DNA of 64,000 bases from Actinopolyspora halophila DSM 43834 (GTDB taxonomy: Bacteria > Actinomycetota > Actinomycetes > Mycobacteriales > Pseudonocardiaceae), in NCBI RefSeq assembly GCF_000371785.1, contig NZ_AQUI01000002.1, positions 434,001-498,000 on the forward strand. The letters are read 5' to 3'. The notes beneath the pieces were generated by a model. The model made no database searches, was not told the DNA's origin, and worked only from the letters and a program-made list of their open reading frames with translations. This document shows positions 9,139-17,872 of this stretch, piece after piece (position 1 is the stretch's first letter; each line of letters starts with the position of its first letter). The position numbers and the translations under genes are program-made.

Positions 9139-10059
9139 ATGGTCGATCCCCGCTATATCGGCGTGTTCCACGCCGTCGTGCGCAACGGTTCCTACACGGC
9201 GGCCGCGCGCAGTCTCGGTTACAGCCAGCCCGCCGTCAGCCAGCAGATGCGGGCGCTGGAGCGGAGTCTGGACACCCCGCTGTTCCTCCGCGCCGGAGGC
9301 GGGCTGGAACTCACCGAGGCGGGACGGATCCTCGCGGCGCACGCCGAGTCGGTCGTCGGTGACCTGACCGCGGCGGGCAACAAGATCGCCGCCGTGCGCG
9401 AACTCCGCAGCGGCAGCATCCGGCTCTGCGCCTTCCCCAGCGCGAGCGCGACCCTGGTTCCCAGGGCGGTGGCTCGGGCCACCGAGCGGCACCCGGACCT
9501 GCGCATCCGGCTCAGCGAGGCCGAGCCCCCCGACTCGCTGGAGGCTCTTCGGCGGGGCGACTGCGACATAGCCCTGGCGTTCAGCTACCCGGACACCGCG
9601 GAACCGTGCGGCGAGGAGATCGTGGGCAAAGCCGTGCTGGACGATCCACTGGTCGCGGTGTTGCCCACCGGGCACGAACTCGCCGAACGCGAGTCGGTCG
9701 AATTGGCCGAGCTGGCGGGTCAACGCTGGATCGCGGGGTGTCCCCGGTGTCGGGAGCACTTCACCCGGTCCTGTTCCGCTGCCGGATTCGAACCGGACAT
9801 CGCCTTCACCACCGATGACAACCTCGCGGTGCAGGGGCTGGTCGCGGCGGGAGTGGGGATAGCTCTGATGCCCGCGCTGGTGCTGTCGTTCCTGCGCCAC
9901 CCGAACGTGGTGGGCAGGCGGGTCGCCGGGCTCGAACACCGGCGCGTGACCGCCTACGCGCTGCGGGAGCAGCACCGGATCCCGGCCACCGCGTCGATGC
10001 TGGACATCTTCGGAGAGGTGGGAGCGGAGATGAGCCTTGGGGACAACTCACAGTTATAG
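9139..10059 (+). CDS. LysR-family transcriptional regulator
   Basis: A 306-residue LysR regulator. The N-terminal winged helix-turn-helix contains FHAVVRNGSYTAAARSLGYSQPAVSQQMRAL in pattern, with Ser/Gln at the recognition helix. The effector domain follows from about residue 90. It lies 120 bases upstream of a cysteine-dioxygenase-like gene on the same strand, so that gene is a plausible target. The inducer cannot be told from sequence. Confidence 0.95.
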   Translation: MVDPRYIGVFHAVVRNGSYTAAARSLGYSQPAVSQQMRALERSLDTPLFLRAGGGLELTEAGRILAAHAESVVGDLTAAGNKIAAVRELRSGSIRLCAFPSASATLVPRAVARATERHPDLRIRLSEAEPPDSLEALRRGDCDIALAFSYPDTAEPCGEEIVGKAVLDDPLVAVLPTGHELAERESVELAELAGQRWIAGCPRCREHFTRSCSAAGFEPDIAFTTDDNLAVQGLVAAGVGIALMPALVLSFLRHPNVVGRRVAGLEHRRVTAYALREQHRIPATASMLDIFGEVGAEMSLGDNSQL

Positions 10060-10181
10060 GCAAAATCGGGTAACGGGGCCGGGGGAGGACCCCGCGCATC
10101 GTGCGGCTATAAGCCGGAGTTGGCCCCCACCCAAGAATCCGGTGGTCGACGGGACCACGAGCCGCTGTGCATGGTTCGAGT

Positions 10182-10751
10182 ATGACCACCATGCGGACCG
10201 GACACCGGAATCAGCGCCTGACCGAACTGGCCGACGCGATTCGTGACTGCGTGCGCCCCGGGCACAGCCAGGCGCACACCGCCGAACTGGTCAGGGAAGC
10301 GCTGCGCCCGTTCCTCGGAGTCCCCGGGTTGCTCCGGGAGGACCAGCGCAGGGGAGACCCGGAGCGATACCTGCAGCACGTGTTGCACGTGGAACCGGAC
10401 GCGAGCTTCTCCGTCGTCGCGCTGGTCTGGTTGCCCGGTCAGCGGACACCGATCCACGACCACGTCGCCTGGTGCGTCACCGGCGTCTACCAGGGTGCGG
10501 AAAGCGAACAGCACTACGAGCTGCGGGACTCGCCGGAGGACGGTCCCCACCTGGTCCCGGGAGCGCTCGTGACCAATCACGAGGGACAGGCCTGCGGTTT
10601 CGCCCCGCCCGGCGACATCCACCTCGTACGCAACTGCGGGCAGGAGGCCGCGATCTCGCTGCACGTCTACGGAGCCGACATCGGCGAGCTGGGAACCAGC
10701 GTGCGCAGGACCTACGAGCTGCCCGTCCGTTCAGGGGAAACCGCGGGCTGA
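10182..10751 (+). CDS. Cysteine dioxygenase-type cupin
   Basis: A 189-residue cupin of the cysteine dioxygenase / 3-mercaptopropionate dioxygenase family, which adds O2 to a thiol to give a sulfinate. The iron-binding triad is His92 and His94 in PIHDH and His147 in GDIHLVRN. The ATG at 10182 was preferred to one five codons upstream because it begins the conserved helical part. The upstream LysR gene may regulate it. The exact thiol substrate is not settled by sequence. Confidence 0.88.
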   Translation: MTTMRTGHRNQRLTELADAIRDCVRPGHSQAHTAELVREALRPFLGVPGLLREDQRRGDPERYLQHVLHVEPDASFSVVALVWLPGQRTPIHDHVAWCVTGVYQGAESEQHYELRDSPEDGPHLVPGALVTNHEGQACGFAPPGDIHLVRNCGQEAAISLHVYGADIGELGTSVRRTYELPVRSGETAG

Positions 10752-10773
10752 ACGAGGACCTCCGTGCGGGACC

Positions 10774-11730
10774 TCACGGGCCAAGCGCGCGCAGGGCCTC
10801 CCGCACGTGCCCGTCGGAACGGCCCAGGGCCGCGGCCGCTCCGGCCACGTCCACCCCGCCGAGCATGTGCACCAGAGCCGTCTTGAGATCCCCGTCCGCC
10901 TCGTGCAGCGCCGACTCGCACTCCGGCCACGTGGCCCCGGTGGCCTCCCCCAGGATCCGTACGGTGCGCGTACGCAGTTTCGCGTTCGTGGCCACCATGC
11001 TGACCATCAGATTGGAGTAGGTGCGCCCCAGCCGGACCATCACGGCGGTGGAGAAGGAGGTCAGCACCAGTTTCTGGGCGGTGCCCGCCTTCATCCTCGT
11101 GGACCCCGTGACCGGTTCCGCTCCGGTGTCCACGGTGACGGCCACGTCGACGGCGGGACCGCGGGCGCGGTTCGGGTTGGACGAGACCAGGACCGTCGAG
11201 GCCCCCAAACCGTGCGCGGCCTCCAGCGCCCCCAGCACGTAGGGGGTCTTCCCGGAGGCGGCCAGCCCGATCACGATGTCCGCGCCGGTGGCCGTCCGCT
11301 CCACGGAGTCCGCTCCGGCCGCGGCGTCGTCCTCGGCGTTCTCCACGGAGCTCCACACGGCCGAGTCGCCACCGGCCAGATGCACCACGAACCATTCCGG
11401 CGGCACGTTGTAGGTCGGCACCAGCTCGGCCGCGTCCAGCACGGCGAGCCGTCCCGAGGTACCCGCCCCGACGTAGTGCACCCTGCCACCGGCACGCAGC
11501 GCGTCCACGGCCAGATCCACCGCGTGCGCGAGTTGGGGGAGAGCTCCGCCCACGGCCTCCGGTACGGAGTGGTCCTCGGAGTTGAGTCGGCGCAGCAGGT
11601 CCGGTGTGTCCAGCCGGTCTATGTCGGTGGTTCGCGGATTCACTAGCTCGGTCGGTGGCCGCTCCGTCGGATCGCCCTCCGCGGAGCCCTCCCCACCGGC
11701 CGAGGAGTGTCGTGCCTCGTGGTGGTTCAC
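10774..11730 (-). CDS. murQ: N-acetylmuramic acid 6-phosphate etherase
   Basis: A 318-residue MurQ. It removes lactate from MurNAc-6-phosphate to give GlcNAc-6-phosphate during cell-wall recycling. The SIS fold shows VGAGTSGRLAVLDA and the MurQ signature around EPVTGSTRMKAGTAQK. An unusual Ser/Glu-rich leader of about 25 residues precedes the TELVNPRT start of the family. Its GTG overlaps the stop codon of murR by four bases, so the two are translationally coupled. Confidence 0.96.
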   Translation of the reverse strand: MNHHEARHSSAGGEGSAEGDPTERPPTELVNPRTTDIDRLDTPDLLRRLNSEDHSVPEAVGGALPQLAHAVDLAVDALRAGGRVHYVGAGTSGRLAVLDAAELVPTYNVPPEWFVVHLAGGDSAVWSSVENAEDDAAAGADSVERTATGADIVIGLAASGKTPYVLGALEAAHGLGASTVLVSSNPNRARGPAVDVAVTVDTGAEPVTGSTRMKAGTAQKLVLTSFSTAVMVRLGRTYSNLMVSMVATNAKLRTRTVRILGEATGATWPECESALHEADGDLKTALVHMLGGVDVAGAAAALGRSDGHVREALRALGP

Positions 11731-12656
11731 CGGCGCTCCTCCCGTTGCCTGCGCCTGTCGGGACGTACTTGCAGGCGATGCCCGCCGACCGCTCTGGACG
11801 TGGCCTGCAGGGCTTCTTTGGCATTGTCCAGGTGACGCTGGGCCACCCCGACGAAAAGGCAGTCGATCACGGTGAGCTGGGCGATCCTGCTGGCCATCGC
11901 CCCCGAGCGGTAGGTGGTCTCCCTGGCCGCCGTCGTGAGCACCAGATCGGCTATCTCGGTGATGGGGGAGCGCTCGAAGTTCGTGATGGCGGCCGTGGTC
12001 GCCCCGCGGGTGCGGGCCTCCCGCAGGATCTCGACCGTTTCCGTGGTGGCCCCCGTGTGCGAGACCCCGATGGCCACGTCCCCCTCACGCAGCAGCGCCG
12101 CCGAGGTCAGCGCGTTGTGCGTGTCGGGCCACGCGAAACACGTCAGACCTATGCGGTGCAGTTTCTGCTGCAGGTCGAGGGCGACGAATCCGCTGGCGCC
12201 CACGCCGTAGACATCGATGCGTCCCGCCCCGGAAACGGCGTCGATCAGCGGGGCGAGGGCGTTCGTGTCGAGCTGGCCCGTGGTTTCCTCGACGGCTCGT
12301 GCGTCCGCGTAGCCGATCTTGTCGACGATCTGGGCGAGGTCGTCCTCCTCGGAGATGTCGCTGCCCAGATCCCGGTCCCTGCTGGTGGTGCGCGCCGTGT
12401 CGGCCGCGAGCGCTATCCGCAGCTCGGGGTACCCGGTCACCCCGACCGCTTTGCAGAAGCGGGTGACCGTCGTCTCGCTGGTCTCGGCCGCTTCGGCCAC
12501 CTCGGTGATGCTGCGGTGGGCGATCGAGGACGGGTCGGCGAGTACTATCCGTGCCACACGTTGCTCGGCGCGCGCCAGGCCGGGCAGCAGGGATCGGATC
12601 CGCACGAGCGGGCTGTGCTCGCCGGACTCGAAACCCGCTTCATCGGCTGTGGCCAT
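11727..12656 (-). CDS. murR: RpiR-family regulator of MurNAc catabolism (MurR-like)
   Basis: A 309-residue regulator with an N-terminal RpiR helix-turn-helix (residues about 20-90, containing SITEVAEAAETSETTVTRFCK) and a C-terminal SIS sugar-phosphate domain (DVYGVGASG, GVSHTGATTET). MurR proteins sense MurNAc-6-phosphate and control murQ and uptake genes. The overlap with murQ supports this role. It starts at an ATG almost at the predicted transcription start, so it may be leaderless. Confidence 0.9.
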   Translation of the reverse strand: MATADEAGFESGEHSPLVRIRSLLPGLARAEQRVARIVLADPSSIAHRSITEVAEAAETSETTVTRFCKAVGVTGYPELRIALAADTARTTSRDRDLGSDISEEDDLAQIVDKIGYADARAVEETTGQLDTNALAPLIDAVSGAGRIDVYGVGASGFVALDLQQKLHRIGLTCFAWPDTHNALTSAALLREGDVAIGVSHTGATTETVEILREARTRGATTAAITNFERSPITEIADLVLTTAARETTYRSGAMASRIAQLTVIDCLFVGVAQRHLDNAKEALQATSRAVGGHRLQVRPDRRRQREERR

Positions 12657-12662
12657 GTGGGA

Positions 12663-12692
12663 AAGTTACTAACATCACTGTTGGGCGGTCAA
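12663..12692 (-). promoter_or_regulatory. Predicted murR-murQ promoter with partial palindrome
   Basis: On the minus strand a TTGACC -35 (12692-12687) and a TAACTT -10 (12668-12663) are separated by 18 bases. The expected start falls at or within a few bases of the murR ATG. GTTA-G-TAAC overlaps the -10 and could be an operator for MurR itself. This is inferred from base pattern alone. Confidence 0.5.
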
Positions 12693-12776
12693 ACGCCGTG
12701 CTCGACATTCCCGCTCGCAACCGGTGTCGCCGGGGCGGGAGCAACCCCACCCCGACGAGCCACGTCCACCCACCGC

Positions 12777-13610
12777 TCAGGAGGTTCCGCCCCGGGGCCT
12801 GCGGTTTTTTCGCGCGGGCTCCGAACACAGCCGCCACAACCGTGCCCACTGCTCGGCCGTCAGCTCCTTCGGCAACGCCTCGGTCGGGAGCTCCCGAGCA
12901 CGTAGCCGGTGCGCGGCGCCGGAGCCATTCAGCTGCCCGGTGCGCACCAGAATTCGCAGCAGTCCGCGTCCTGGACCGGTGAACACCCGTTTGACGAAGC
13001 GCTGGTACGCCTCCCGTTCGGTGACCAGCGGGCGCGGGCGGCGGCGGATCGTGATCAGACCGGCGTCCACGGAGGGGACCGGGCGGAAGGAGCGCGCGGG
13101 GACGCGGGCGTGGAGTTCGAACTCGTACCACGGCCACCAGCTCGCGGTGAGCATGCTGGCACCGCCGACCCCGGCGCGCCGGCGAGCGACCTCCCACTGG
13201 ACCAGCAGCACGGCCGTCCGCCAGTGCTCCGCCGCGAGGATCCGTCGCAGTACGGGAGTGGTCAGGTGGAACGGCAGATTTCCCACCAGCGTGTGGGGCC
13301 GGCGGGGAAACCGGAAGCGCAGGACATCCTCCCGAACGACGCGCACGTTGTCCGGTGTGCGCTGTTCGAGTCCGTCCGCGTGCCGGGGATCCAGCTCCAC
13401 GGCGGTTATCGGCCTTCCCGACTCGCTCAGCGGAACGGTGACCGCTCCACTACCGGGACACAGTTCCACTATCGGATCCGGTGTCGATTCGGTCAGCCGC
13501 GTGATGGTGTCGATCGTCGTCTCGTCGACGAGGAAGTTCTGCCCCAGTTCGTGTGGGCCGCCCTGGTGTGCGGTGACAGCAGCGTACGAGCGAGAACGTC
13601 GCTTGGACAT
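12777..13610 (-). CDS. erm: Erm-type 23S rRNA (adenine-N6) methyltransferase
   Basis: A 277-residue methyltransferase of the Erm/KsgA family, predicted to methylate A2058 of 23S rRNA and protect against macrolides, lincosamides and streptogramin B. It shows GQNFLVD (residues about 23-29), the SAM-binding VELCPGSGAV and the catalytic NLPF motif, plus the FRPVPSVDAGL segment typical of actinomycete Erm proteins. KsgA is unlikely because the sequence follows the ErmE type and regulation is resistance-like. A GGAG ribosome site lies seven bases before the ATG and could pair with CTCC just before the ATG. Confidence 0.88.
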   Translation of the reverse strand: MSKRRSRSYAAVTAHQGGPHELGQNFLVDETTIDTITRLTESTPDPIVELCPGSGAVTVPLSESGRPITAVELDPRHADGLEQRTPDNVRVVREDVLRFRFPRRPHTLVGNLPFHLTTPVLRRILAAEHWRTAVLLVQWEVARRRAGVGGASMLTASWWPWYEFELHARVPARSFRPVPSVDAGLITIRRRPRPLVTEREAYQRFVKRVFTGPGRGLLRILVRTGQLNGSGAAHRLRARELPTEALPKELTAEQWARLWRLCSEPARKNRRPRGGTS

Positions 13611-13631
13611 GGAGAAACTCCGCTGAATACG

Positions 13632-13682
13632 TTTCGGAGCCGGTCGGCCGAGGAGCGGCCGGACCGGCGATTGCTCCGAAAA
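13632..13682 (-). promoter_or_regulatory. Second hairpin in the erm leader
   Basis: The arms TTTCGGAGC (13632-13640) and GCTCCGAAA (13673-13681) enclose an inner stem of CCGGTCGGCC against GGCCGGACCGG. It lies between the leader peptide and the erm start, where it could act as terminator or fold as an alternative to the upstream hairpin. Confidence 0.6.
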
Positions 13683-13704
13683 GCGGCGGAGCCGAGAGAA
13701 GAAG

Positions 13705-13737
13705 GGATCAGCCCGCCGCCGTCAGCGGCGGGGCCTG
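13705..13737 (-). promoter_or_regulatory. First hairpin of the erm leader (attenuator candidate)
   Basis: On the minus strand ATCAG/CTGAT continue into CCCCGCCGC paired with GGCGGCGGG around a TGAC loop. The 5' arm is made by the last codons (Pro-Arg-Arg) and stop of the leader peptide, so a ribosome stalled on those codons would keep the stem open. A pyrimidine-rich stretch follows. Confidence 0.65.
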
Positions 13738-13769
13738 ATGTAGAAGCAGCTCAGGTGATGTGCGAACAC
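13722..13769 (-). CDS. Leader peptide upstream of erm (15 codons)
   Basis: A GTG-started open frame reads (M)FAHHLSCFYIRPRR and stops in the loop of a strong hairpin. The end of the peptide holds Arg-Pro-Arg-Arg; Arg/Lys-X-Arg/Lys is the established motif at which macrolides stall ribosomes in leader peptides such as ErmDL. A TACTCT -10-like box at 13782-13777 puts the transcription start at or next to the GTG, so it would be a leaderless message. Existence and stalling are inferred. Confidence 0.65.
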   Translation of the reverse strand: MFAHHLSCFYIRPRR

Positions 13770-13816
13770 ACCGTGCAGAGTAGCAGTGCGGCCAACCGGT
13801 TTTCGGTGGCTCGCGC

Positions 13817-14155
13817 TCAGCGGGGTGTTCCCTGGTGGTGCCGTAGGCGCCACCCCGCGCGGGTGCGGACCCACACCGAACTGCGCAGGGTAGTCTCGCC
13901 GTCCCGGCGCGCGGTGTAGGTCAGCAGGACTACGTCCGGGGTCAGTCGTGCCGTCCGGAAGTCGTCGGCGGTGATCCCCTCGGCGGTGGCCGACGTGGCT
14001 TCGGTGACCGTGGTCGGGTCCCACTGCTGTCCCGAGGCCCCGATCTCGGAGAAGTCCTCGTGCAGCAGTCTCCGCACTGCGGCGGGATCGCCGCGCACGA
14101 CCGGGTCCAGCAGCTCGAGTTCGTGCGCGACGATCGCGTCGAGGTCCGGGTCCAT
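13817..14155 (-). CDS. DUF4440 / SnoaL-like protein
   Basis: A 112-residue small cone-barrel protein of the NTF2-like superfamily. It begins with a helix (DAIVAHELELLDPVVRGD), has LLHEDFSEIGASG, and ends in the SSVWVRTRAGWRLRHHQGT strand pair, the usual DUF4440 ending. Members bind small ligands or act as minor enzymes; no substrate is indicated. It ends about 35 bases before the predicted erm leader promoter. Confidence 0.8.
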   Translation of the reverse strand: MDPDLDAIVAHELELLDPVVRGDPAAVRRLLHEDFSEIGASGQQWDPTTVTEATSATAEGITADDFRTARLTPDVVLLTYTARRDGETTLRSSVWVRTRAGWRLRHHQGTPR

Positions 14156-14207
14156 GCGGTGAGCGTATTCGGCGGCGCCGTCCCGGCGCCGCCCGTGCGG
14201 GAGACGG

Positions 14208-14600
14208 TCACATCCGCGTGGAGTGCTCCGGCTCGACGTAGAGGATCACCCGGTGGTCGCCCGGCTGGTGGTACGGGTACTCGTCCGCGTCCATGTACTT
14301 CTTCGCCAGCTTGTTGATGAAGGTGTTGTCCGGATCGTCCTCCACCCGGGCGACCTTTCCGCGGATCTCGATGTAGCGGTAGGGCTGTTCCGGGTCCAGT
14401 GCGGAAAGAGCCAGCCGCGGTTCCCGTTGCAGGTTGCGGTACTTCTGGCGGGTGGTTGTCTGGCTGAACTTGACGTACTGGCCGTCCCAGTCGATCCACA
14501 CCGGACTCGACTGCGGTTCCCCCTTCGGTCCGGTCGTCGCGATGTGGGCGAACGAACGCTTGTTCAGTATGTCCTCGAGATCCTGCGGAACCACGGACAC
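14208..14600 (-). CDS. PPOX-class F420-dependent flavin-fold protein
   Basis: A 130-residue split-barrel protein of the pyridoxamine-phosphate-oxidase superfamily, of the F420-binding Rv1155-like group. Typical segments are SFAHIATTGPKGEPQSSPVW, TTTRQKYRNLQREPRLAL in pattern, and VARVEDDPDN. These proteins bind F420 or flavin and reduce unknown substrates. The GTG at 14600 follows GGGAG by seven bases. It lies 52 bases upstream of the DUF4440 gene on the same strand. Confidence 0.85.
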   Translation of the reverse strand: MSVVPQDLEDILNKRSFAHIATTGPKGEPQSSPVWIDWDGQYVKFSQTTTRQKYRNLQREPRLALSALDPEQPYRYIEIRGKVARVEDDPDNTFINKLAKKYMDADEYPYHQPGDHRVILYVEPEHSTRM

Positions 14601-14780
14601 GGTGTTCTCCCTTCCGTTGTGTCAACGCCTGGAATCGACCCCGAGATTACCCGAGGTAGTCGGCTGTGCCCGTAAGGGAATCGCCGGTGGGTCGTCACCC
14701 GATTTCGGGGACAGCCGTTCACGGGACCGCGGGAGGCTCCTCGGCGGGGGCTGTCAGCCGAAACGGTGAGCACTCACCGG

Positions 14781-16529
14781 TCAGCGCTGGGCGACCAGGA
14801 ATCCGGAACCGGTAAGGCCGCTCGGATCGGCTTCCCCGTCGAGCAGCGTCCGCCCTCCGGAGGACAGCTTTACCCCGTCGAGGTACACGCCGCGCCCGAC
14901 GTAGCGCTCGTCCGGGGAGAAGCGCCACCGCACCAGCAGTGAGTCCGACTCGCCGCCGGGGATCGTGCCGCGCACTCTCCACCAGGAACGGTGCCCGGAA
15001 CCGGCCAGCTCGGTGACCGGGCCGCGCGGGGCCCCGCGCCCGCGCGCGTGCAGGGCGACGGGCTGCCAGCTGCCCCCGCCGTCCCGGCTGTACTCGAGCC
15101 GGAGCGGATCAGCCCCGTCCGTGTCACGCTGGGTGTCCACGAAAGCGTCGAAGGACACCCGCACTCGCCCGCCGGCCCGCATCCGGTCGGTGGTGAGCGT
15201 GGCCTCGTCGTCCGTGCTGCCACCGCCGGTGAACCAGGCGGTCGGGCCGTGACGTGGTTCCACGGACATCGAACGGGCCAACCCTTCGGCCAGCTCGACA
15301 CGGGCCGGATTGTTCGACCCCCACTCCCGCGAGGGATGCACACGATTGGTGAGCAGCACGGCCATCGAGCGCGAGGCGGGGTCGAGCACCATCGAAGTCC
15401 CCGTGTACCCGGTGTGCCCTGCCGTACGCGGCCCGGTCAACCCGGCCATGTACCAGCGCTGCCCCAGTTCGAATCCCAGACCGTGGGAGTGCTCGGGGAA
15501 CTCGCCGTTGTAGTCGGTCAGCATCAGGTCGACGCTGCGCTCCCGCAGTATCCGCGCGCCACCGTAGCTGCCCCCGTTGAGGACGGCCTGCCCGAGCACG
15601 GCCAGGTCCCGTGCGGTGGAGAAGATCCCCGCGTGCCCGGCCACCCCCCCGAGCGACCACGCGTTCTCGTCGTGCACCCTGCCGCGCAGCATCCCGCGCG
15701 AGGGCTGCCGCTGGTACTCCGTGGCCGCGATCCGGTCCGCTTCGGACCGCGGAGGGAGGTAGCCGGTGTCCCGCATGTCCAGCGGCTCCGTTATCCGCCC
15801 CCGTATCACCCGGTCCAGCGACTTTCCGGAGACCCGCTCGACCAGCTCACCGAGCACGATCATGTTCGGGTCCGAGTAGTTGTAGCTGCTGCCGGGCTCG
15901 TTCACCGGCTCCAGATTCATCACGTGGGGGATGCGTTCCTCGGCGGGCAACTCCCACAGGCGGACCACCGACTGCAGACCCGAGGTGTGGGTCAGCAGCT
16001 GGCGCACGGTTATCCCGGACTTGCCGTGGTTGCCGAACTCGGGCAGGTACCGCGCCGCGGGCACCTCCAGCTCGACCCGGCCCCGTTCGACCTGCTGGAG
16101 AACGGCTATCGAGGTGAACAGCTTCGTCATAGAGGCGATGTCGAAGATGGTCGAGGTCGCTGCCTTCTCGCGCTCCTCGGGGGGAAGTTCGGTCCCCTCG
16201 CCGTCGGCGTAGCGCAGCTCGTAGCCCGCCGCCTCGTGGCTGACCACCCGGCCGTTGTGCGCCACCAGGCTCACGGCCCCGCCGTACATCGGGTGTCGCC
16301 GTCCGGGGACCTCCTCGGTCCAGTCGGCGATCTTGCGGGTGGCCTCGACCAGCGGCCACGGGGCCAGCCCCGCTTCCCGCGGTGACGAGTCGCGCAGTCG
16401 GGTGTCGGCCGGGGCGAAGCCCTCCTTCGGCAGGTCGAACCTGCCCTCCCCGCTCGTGGTGGAGGAAGCCGCGCAGGTGGTGACGGTCAGCATCGAAACC
16501 AGCACCGTTGCCAACATCGGCTTGCGCAT
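14781..16529 (-). CDS. Secreted beta-lactamase-fold serine hydrolase (YbbE/AmiE-cluster type)
   Basis: A 582-residue exported protein. A hydrophobic signal (MRKPMLATVLVSMLTVTT) ends at a Cys that imperfectly fits a lipobox. The class C beta-lactamase-like domain has SMTK as SxxK, YNYSD as the Tyr motif and HTGYTG as the third motif. About 150 extra residues at the C-terminus form a beta-rich ligand-binding-like domain. Position directly downstream of namZ and nagZ matches B. subtilis ybbE in its MurNAc operon, suggesting a role on cell-wall peptides. The ATG at 16529 sits behind GAGGTGGAG. Confidence 0.82.
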   Translation of the reverse strand: MRKPMLATVLVSMLTVTTCAASSTTSGEGRFDLPKEGFAPADTRLRDSSPREAGLAPWPLVEATRKIADWTEEVPGRRHPMYGGAVSLVAHNGRVVSHEAAGYELRYADGEGTELPPEEREKAATSTIFDIASMTKLFTSIAVLQQVERGRVELEVPAARYLPEFGNHGKSGITVRQLLTHTSGLQSVVRLWELPAEERIPHVMNLEPVNEPGSSYNYSDPNMIVLGELVERVSGKSLDRVIRGRITEPLDMRDTGYLPPRSEADRIAATEYQRQPSRGMLRGRVHDENAWSLGGVAGHAGIFSTARDLAVLGQAVLNGGSYGGARILRERSVDLMLTDYNGEFPEHSHGLGFELGQRWYMAGLTGPRTAGHTGYTGTSMVLDPASRSMAVLLTNRVHPSREWGSNNPARVELAEGLARSMSVEPRHGPTAWFTGGGSTDDEATLTTDRMRAGGRVRVSFDAFVDTQRDTDGADPLRLEYSRDGGGSWQPVALHARGRGAPRGPVTELAGSGHRSWWRVRGTIPGGESDSLLVRWRFSPDERYVGRGVYLDGVKLSSGGRTLLDGEADPSGLTGSGFLVAQR

Positions 16530-16566
16530 CTCCACCTCGCCGGATCTCGGTGTCGCCTGTCCAGTT

Positions 16567-17859
16567 TCAGCGGTACAGCAGGTACGGCTCTCGTGCGCGG
16601 CGGAACTCGCCGAGCTCGGCGTGCCAGGCTCCCACGACCTCGGCGGTGTCCGCGCCCCGGTCGATCATGTTCCGCAGTCGGTCCGAGCCGGTGAGCAGGT
16701 CTATCCAGTTGTCCGAGCGCCATCCGAACACGTTCGGGTACAGCTGTTTGGCGTGTACGAGCATGGCCACAGCCGTGTGGATCGCGTCGAAGTCCCCGCT
16801 GCCGGTGCGGTGGATGCGCACCCCACCGCAGGTGGAGCCCTCGTGCTTGGAGAAGGTCGGGACGAAGTAGGTCTCGCGGAAGAACACCCCGGCGAGTCCC
16901 GCGGCGTTGAGTCGTTCGGCCCAACGCCAGTCGACCCCCGGGGCACCGACCGTCTCGAAGGGGCGGGTCGTGCCTCTGCCCTCCGAGAACACCGTTCCCT
17001 CGAACATCCCCGCGCCCGGATAGACCGCCGCCGTGTCCGGAGTGGGCATGTTGGGGCTGGGGGCGATCCAGGGCAGCCCCGTGTCGGCGAAGCGCAGCTC
17101 CCGCGACCAGCCGCGTGCCTCGACCACGTCCAGTCGCGGCAGGCTCGCGTTCTCGTCCTCCGGCAGGAACTCCGCGTCGAACATGCGCGCGAGTTCCCCG
17201 ACGGTCATGCCGTGCTGCTGGGCGACGGGAAGCTCGCCGACCCCGGAGGTGAACTCCGGATCCAGCACCGGACCGGACGCGGACCCGCCGAGCGGGTTCG
17301 GTCTGTCCAGCACGGTGAAGGAGACGTCGGTGCGCACGGCGGCCCGCATCGCCGTGTACATGGTCCAGATGTAGGTGTAGAAACGCGCTCCCACGTCGGC
17401 TATGTCGAAAACCAGGTGCCGCACCCCTGAGTCGCGCAACATGCCCGCCAGCTCGCCGACGTCGGCACCGTAGGTGTCGTAGACCGGGATCCCGGTGCGC
17501 GGATCGGTGTGGTCGCCCTCCGAGCCCCCGGCCTGCGCGGTTCCCCTGAACCCGTGTTCGGGGCCGAACACCGCGGCCGTGGTGACCCCGTCCGCGGAGT
17601 GCATGTCGTCGACGATGTGCGGAAGTCCCGCTCGTGGCTCCGAGAGCACGGAGGTGGGGTTCGCGATCACCCCGACCGGGGTTCCGCGCAGCCTGCGCCA
17701 CCCCTCGGCGGCCAGCACGTCGGCTCCGGTGCGCACTCGCTCGCCCGGCCCCGGAGTGCGCCGTCGTTCGGCCGCGGCGCTCGAGGCCCCGCCCACTCCG
17801 AGCATCGGTGCGGTGACCGCCGAGGAGAACAGAAACCGCCTGCGGTTCAACTCGCTCAT
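16567..17859 (-). CDS. namZ: Exo-beta-N-acetylmuramidase NamZ (DUF1343)
   Basis: A 430-residue exported protein with a twin-arginine signal (NRRRFLFSSAV). DUF1343 members of the NamZ type release terminal MurNAc from peptidoglycan chains. Family segments include GVIANPTS, FGPEHGFRG, VYDTYG, DIADVGARFYTYIWTM and LDRPNPLGG. The ATG at 17859 follows GAGGTG by nine bases; a GTG at 17871 is also possible. It directly follows nagZ, whose product releases GlcNAc from the same chains, giving a sequential exo-degradation pair. Confidence 0.9.
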   Translation of the reverse strand: MSELNRRRFLFSSAVTAPMLGVGGASSAAAERRRTPGPGERVRTGADVLAAEGWRRLRGTPVGVIANPTSVLSEPRAGLPHIVDDMHSADGVTTAAVFGPEHGFRGTAQAGGSEGDHTDPRTGIPVYDTYGADVGELAGMLRDSGVRHLVFDIADVGARFYTYIWTMYTAMRAAVRTDVSFTVLDRPNPLGGSASGPVLDPEFTSGVGELPVAQQHGMTVGELARMFDAEFLPEDENASLPRLDVVEARGWSRELRFADTGLPWIAPSPNMPTPDTAAVYPGAGMFEGTVFSEGRGTTRPFETVGAPGVDWRWAERLNAAGLAGVFFRETYFVPTFSKHEGSTCGGVRIHRTGSGDFDAIHTAVAMLVHAKQLYPNVFGWRSDNWIDLLTGSDRLRNMIDRGADTAEVVGAWHAELGEFRRAREPYLLYR

Positions 17860-17872
17860 GCTGCTGAACACC

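Noticed and set aside
12777-13610. KsgA 16S rRNA dimethyltransferase
   Set aside because: GQNFLVD fits both, but the NLPF motif, the ErmE-like FRPVP segment and the leader peptide favour Erm.
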